28,058 bases of DNA from the NCBI GenBank assembly GCA_023410155.1, contig JAEYQF010000347.1:1-28058 (forward strand), in the 5' to 3' direction. The translations under genes were made by a program, and so were the position numbers. This document shows positions 25,665 through 28,058 of this stretch, piece by piece. This DNA is from Verrucomicrobiota bacterium. GTDB taxonomy: Bacteria; Verrucomicrobiota; Verrucomicrobiia; Opitutales; Opitutaceae. The stretch's first letter is position 1; the number at the start of each line of letters is the position of its first letter. Below the pieces are notes generated by a model. It saw nothing but the letters and a program-made list of their open reading frames with translations, was not told the DNA's origin and ran no database searches.

Positions 25665-26942
25665 TTGTCCTCTGCTTCCGCCAACACTCCGCTGCCTTGG
25701 GCGCTCGCGTGGCGGCTGTCGCTCGGGCAAATCGTCGCGTGGGGCATCCTTTACTATGCGTTCACCGTCGTGGTCGGACCGATGCAGATCGGCACCGGTT
25801 GGTCGCGACCTTTTCTGAACTCCGGCCTGTCGGTCGGCCTGCTCGCGTGGGGCGTGGGAGCGTATCCCGTGGGTCTGTGGATTCAGCGCCATGGTGCACG
25901 AGGGTTGATGACGACCGCCGCGGCGGTCGGCGGCGCCGCGTTGATCCTCATGGGGACGGTCGTGGCGCCCACGGCCTATGTGATCGCGTGGGTGCTGCTC
26001 GGAACCGCGATGGCCGGCATGCTCTACGACCCGGCGTTCGCGGTGATCACGCGCGCGTTCGGCGAACACTACCGGCGAGGCATCACGCTCGTGACGCTGG
26101 TCGGCGCACTGGCGAGCACGGTGTTCATCCCGCTCGCACAACTCACCGTGGATGCATTCGGATGGCGGGGCGCGTTGATCGCACTCGGCCTGCTCAATCT
26201 CGCCGTCGGCGTGCCCCTGCACTATTGGGGGCTGCCACGAGCGGAGGCACACGCACGGTGGCCGCGGGGTTCGGCCACAGTCTCGCTGCAGGGCTGGATC
26301 GCGCGGTTTCGCGCCGATGTGGCGGATCCGCGTTTCCTGGGGCTCGCCCTCTGGTTCGCTTCGCACGCGGCGGTGTTTACCGGCCTGATGTTTCAACTCG
26401 TGCCGTTGCTTCAAGCGCGCGGCGTGCCGACCGCCACGATCCTGACCGCGATCGCTGTCATCGGCCCGATGCAGGTCGCCGGACGGTTTTTCCTCACGGC
26501 TCGGGCGAGTAATTTCTCGGCACTTCGCGTGGGCCGGTGGTCCATCGGCGGCGGCCTGGTCGCGGTCACGACGGCTCTGCTCGCGCCGCCATCGCTCTTC
26601 TGGCTGGTCGTGTTCGCCGCATGCTGGGGCATCAGCAATGGCGTCCAAACCATCGTGCGCGGCACAGCCGTCGCGGAGCTGTTCGGCCGCGAGCGCTACG
26701 CAGAAATCAACGGCGCACTCGCCGCGCCGTCAGTGTTGTCCAAGGCCGCCGCCCCGCTGGTGTTCGCCTCGGCGTGGACCTACTCAGGCCGGCCGCAGGT
26801 GGTGTTTGCCGTCGCGCTGGCCCTGCTTGCGGTTGGCGCACTGGGGCTGCTCGCAACCGTGCGTGCCACCCGCCGACTGGGCCGCGCAGGCGTGGCGCCC
26901 CTCGGAGCCGCAGCCGGTCTAGCCGCCCGCGCCGACGGCTGA
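25665..26942 (+). CDS. Major facilitator superfamily transporter
   Basis: A 425-residue, roughly 12-helix transporter of unknown substrate. The first helices contain WGILYYAFTVVVGPMQIGTG and the loop WSRPFLNSGLSVGLLAWGVG; motif-A-like basic residues follow in IQRHGARGLM. Mid-protein, DPAFAVITRAFGEHYRRGIT is characteristic of this MFS branch, and the C-terminal half has FGRERYAEINGALAAPSVLS. There is no ATG near the N-terminus; the best start is TTG 25665, since the hydrophobic and family-like part begins about 12 residues later. It is divergent from the KaiC-like operon. Its last 24 bp overlap the 3' end of the opposite-strand gene. Confidence 0.88.
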   Translation: MSSASANTPLPWALAWRLSLGQIVAWGILYYAFTVVVGPMQIGTGWSRPFLNSGLSVGLLAWGVGAYPVGLWIQRHGARGLMTTAAAVGGAALILMGTVVAPTAYVIAWVLLGTAMAGMLYDPAFAVITRAFGEHYRRGITLVTLVGALASTVFIPLAQLTVDAFGWRGALIALGLLNLAVGVPLHYWGLPRAEAHARWPRGSATVSLQGWIARFRADVADPRFLGLALWFASHAAVFTGLMFQLVPLLQARGVPTATILTAIAVIGPMQVAGRFFLTARASNFSALRVGRWSIGGGLVAVTTALLAPPSLFWLVVFAACWGISNGVQTIVRGTAVAELFGRERYAEINGALAAPSVLSKAAAPLVFASAWTYSGRPQVVFAVALALLAVGALGLLATVRATRRLGRAGVAPLGAAAGLAARADG

Positions 26943-28058
26943 ACCGACACGCCCCTCCGGGCGGAGCGGCGTCGCCTCCAGCGTCTGGGCCGAGAGCCCT
27001 GCGACGTCCCGGTCCATCTGCTCGGCAGCCGCCGTGACCACGGCGGCCACAACGGGCGCCTCGCGGGCCAGCGCGGAAAGTTGCTCGATGATCGAATCCA
27101 GCTCGACGAGTTCGTCGCGCGTGGTGTCGATCTGCACCCGCACGTCGCCGAACATCCCCGCGAAAGCCTGCTCGTTGTGCAGGTGGTTGACTTCGATGAG
27201 GCCGGCGACATGCGCGACCTGGAGCGCCGTGACCGTGCGGTGCAGGTCCTGCGAGAGCTGATCGAGCCGCTGCAACTCGCCCTCCATCGAACGCAGCTCG
27301 ACGACCGCGAGCTGGTTCGTCTCATGAAACGCCCGTTGCAACTGCTCGATCATCCGCCGGTGGCTGGCCAGCACCGACCCGTCGACCACCCCGGCGTCGG
27401 CCGTGAGCGCATCGAGGGACTCGCGGCAGAAGACGAGGGTCATCTCCATCTGCAGCCGCACCACCGAGAAATGGAAAATCAGCATGCGCAGTTTTTCGAG
27501 CACCCCATGGATGCGCGCGGTGAGGCCCTCGACCGTGCGCGAGATCTGCGCGGACATCTCGCCGAGATAACGGGCGATCACATCCAGACTGCGCCCCGCC
27601 TCGCCGAGCCGCGTGGATTCGAGCGCAGCGTTGATCGAAATGAAGCGAAACTCACGCGTGAGCCCGAGCACGAAGCGCGACTTCTCCTCGAGGCGCTCGT
27701 TGAGCGCGGCAAATTCGTCGAGGCGGCGATAGAGCGTGGTGATGTGCGCATAGGCCTTGTTGCCGCCGTCGTAAACGGCGCGCAGGCACCCGGCCAGTTT
27801 CGCCGCCGAGCCCGTCGCCACAAACCCGTCGGGCCAGCCCGGAATGATGCGGCGGTCCTCGCGTCGCAGCACGCCTTCGCGCACGCGCAACTCCTCATGC
27901 AGCAGCACGCGCATGAACGCATCGTAGTCGGCCCAGTGATGCGCTTTTAGCGTGGCCGCGAGCACCTCGTCCGCGGCATCCATCCCGTGTCGCCCTCCGT
28001 CGGGTTGGTTCGCGAGCGCGCTCTCGGCCGCGCGCATATCCGCATAGAGTTTCTGCAC
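26919..28058 (-). CDS. Chemoreceptor-like signalling protein, 5' end possibly outside window
   Basis: At least 379 residues, largely helical, with no membrane segment in the visible part. Residues 138-172 (FRFISINAALESTRLGEAGR followed by SLDVIARYLGEMSAQI) match the signalling tip of methyl-accepting chemotaxis proteins in a divergent form. The surrounding heptad-rich helices (YRRLDEFAALNERLEEKSRF, MEGELQRLDQLSQDLHRTV) fit a coiled-coil bundle. No HAMP or ligand domain is visible. The frame runs to the window edge, so the true start may lie outside. The unusually variant tip makes coupling to a standard CheA array uncertain. Confidence 0.75.
   Translation of the reverse strand: MQKLYADMRAAESALANQPDGGRHGMDAADEVLAATLKAHHWADYDAFMRVLLHEELRVREGVLRREDRRIIPGWPDGFVATGSAAKLAGCLRAVYDGGNKAYAHITTLYRRLDEFAALNERLEEKSRFVLGLTREFRFISINAALESTRLGEAGRSLDVIARYLGEMSAQISRTVEGLTARIHGVLEKLRMLIFHFSVVRLQMEMTLVFCRESLDALTADAGVVDGSVLASHRRMIEQLQRAFHETNQLAVVELRSMEGELQRLDQLSQDLHRTVTALQVAHVAGLIEVNHLHNEQAFAGMFGDVRVQIDTTRDELVELDSIIEQLSALAREAPVVAAVVTAAAEQMDRDVAGLSAQTLEATPLRPEGRVGSAVGAGG

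Overview
The window is GC-rich, almost fully coding bacterial chromosome. A PEP-CTERM-type sorting tail on a HAF-repeat exoprotein, a complex I operon with two nuoM genes, PhoX/Na-Pi genes and the general gene style fit a Verrucomicrobiota bacterium of the Opitutaceae type. That placement is inference from gene content; there is no rRNA or other marker gene to confirm it.

Layout. 1-6355 (+): the 3' end of a nuo operon, nuoL (cut by the window edge), nuoM1, nuoM2 and nuoN, each junction an ATGA overlap. nuoN carries an in-frame TGA at codon 263. NuoL looks about 30 residues longer than usual in its C-terminal lateral-helix region, which together with the second NuoM suggests a '2M'-type complex I. 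6426-6734 (+): a small two-helix membrane protein. 6967-8475 (+): 6-phosphogluconate dehydrogenase with a strong terminator. 8541-8694: an exact-period 22-bp degenerate tandem array. 8692-11871 (-): a PhoX-like secreted phosphatase followed by a Na/phosphate symporter with a PhoU-like tail, a plausible phosphate-acquisition pair. 11940-13189 (-): a HAF-repeat PEP-CTERM exoprotein broken by a frameshift at a G7 tract.

13499-17701 is an arsenic island. arsJ and acr3 are on the + strand. Convergent to them on the - strand is an operon arsM, GNAT acetyltransferase, sigZ-type ECF sigma factor. No arsR and no GAPDH partner for arsJ lie in the window. 17802-18476 (+) is a sirtuin divergent from arsM, and 18579-19124 (+) a DUF421/YetF membrane protein. 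A second 22-bp array (19174-19275) runs into the 3' end of the next gene.

19158-21968 (-): a DNA-repair pair, a radical SAM protein with a C-terminal QLDLF sliding-clamp-type motif and a DUF4130-UdgX fusion with the UdgX catalytic signature. 22118-25209 (-): a double-domain KaiC-like ATPase and a hybrid histidine kinase, 5 bp apart. 25665-26942 (+): an MFS transporter. 26919-28058 (-): a chemoreceptor-like signalling protein cut by the window edge.

Good Shine-Dalgarno sequences occur at the nuo junctions but are weak or absent before most other genes, so several starts were chosen by family alignment from memory. Two genes look broken (nuoN and the HAF gene). Either the lesions are real or the sequence has a few base errors, and the sequence alone cannot decide.
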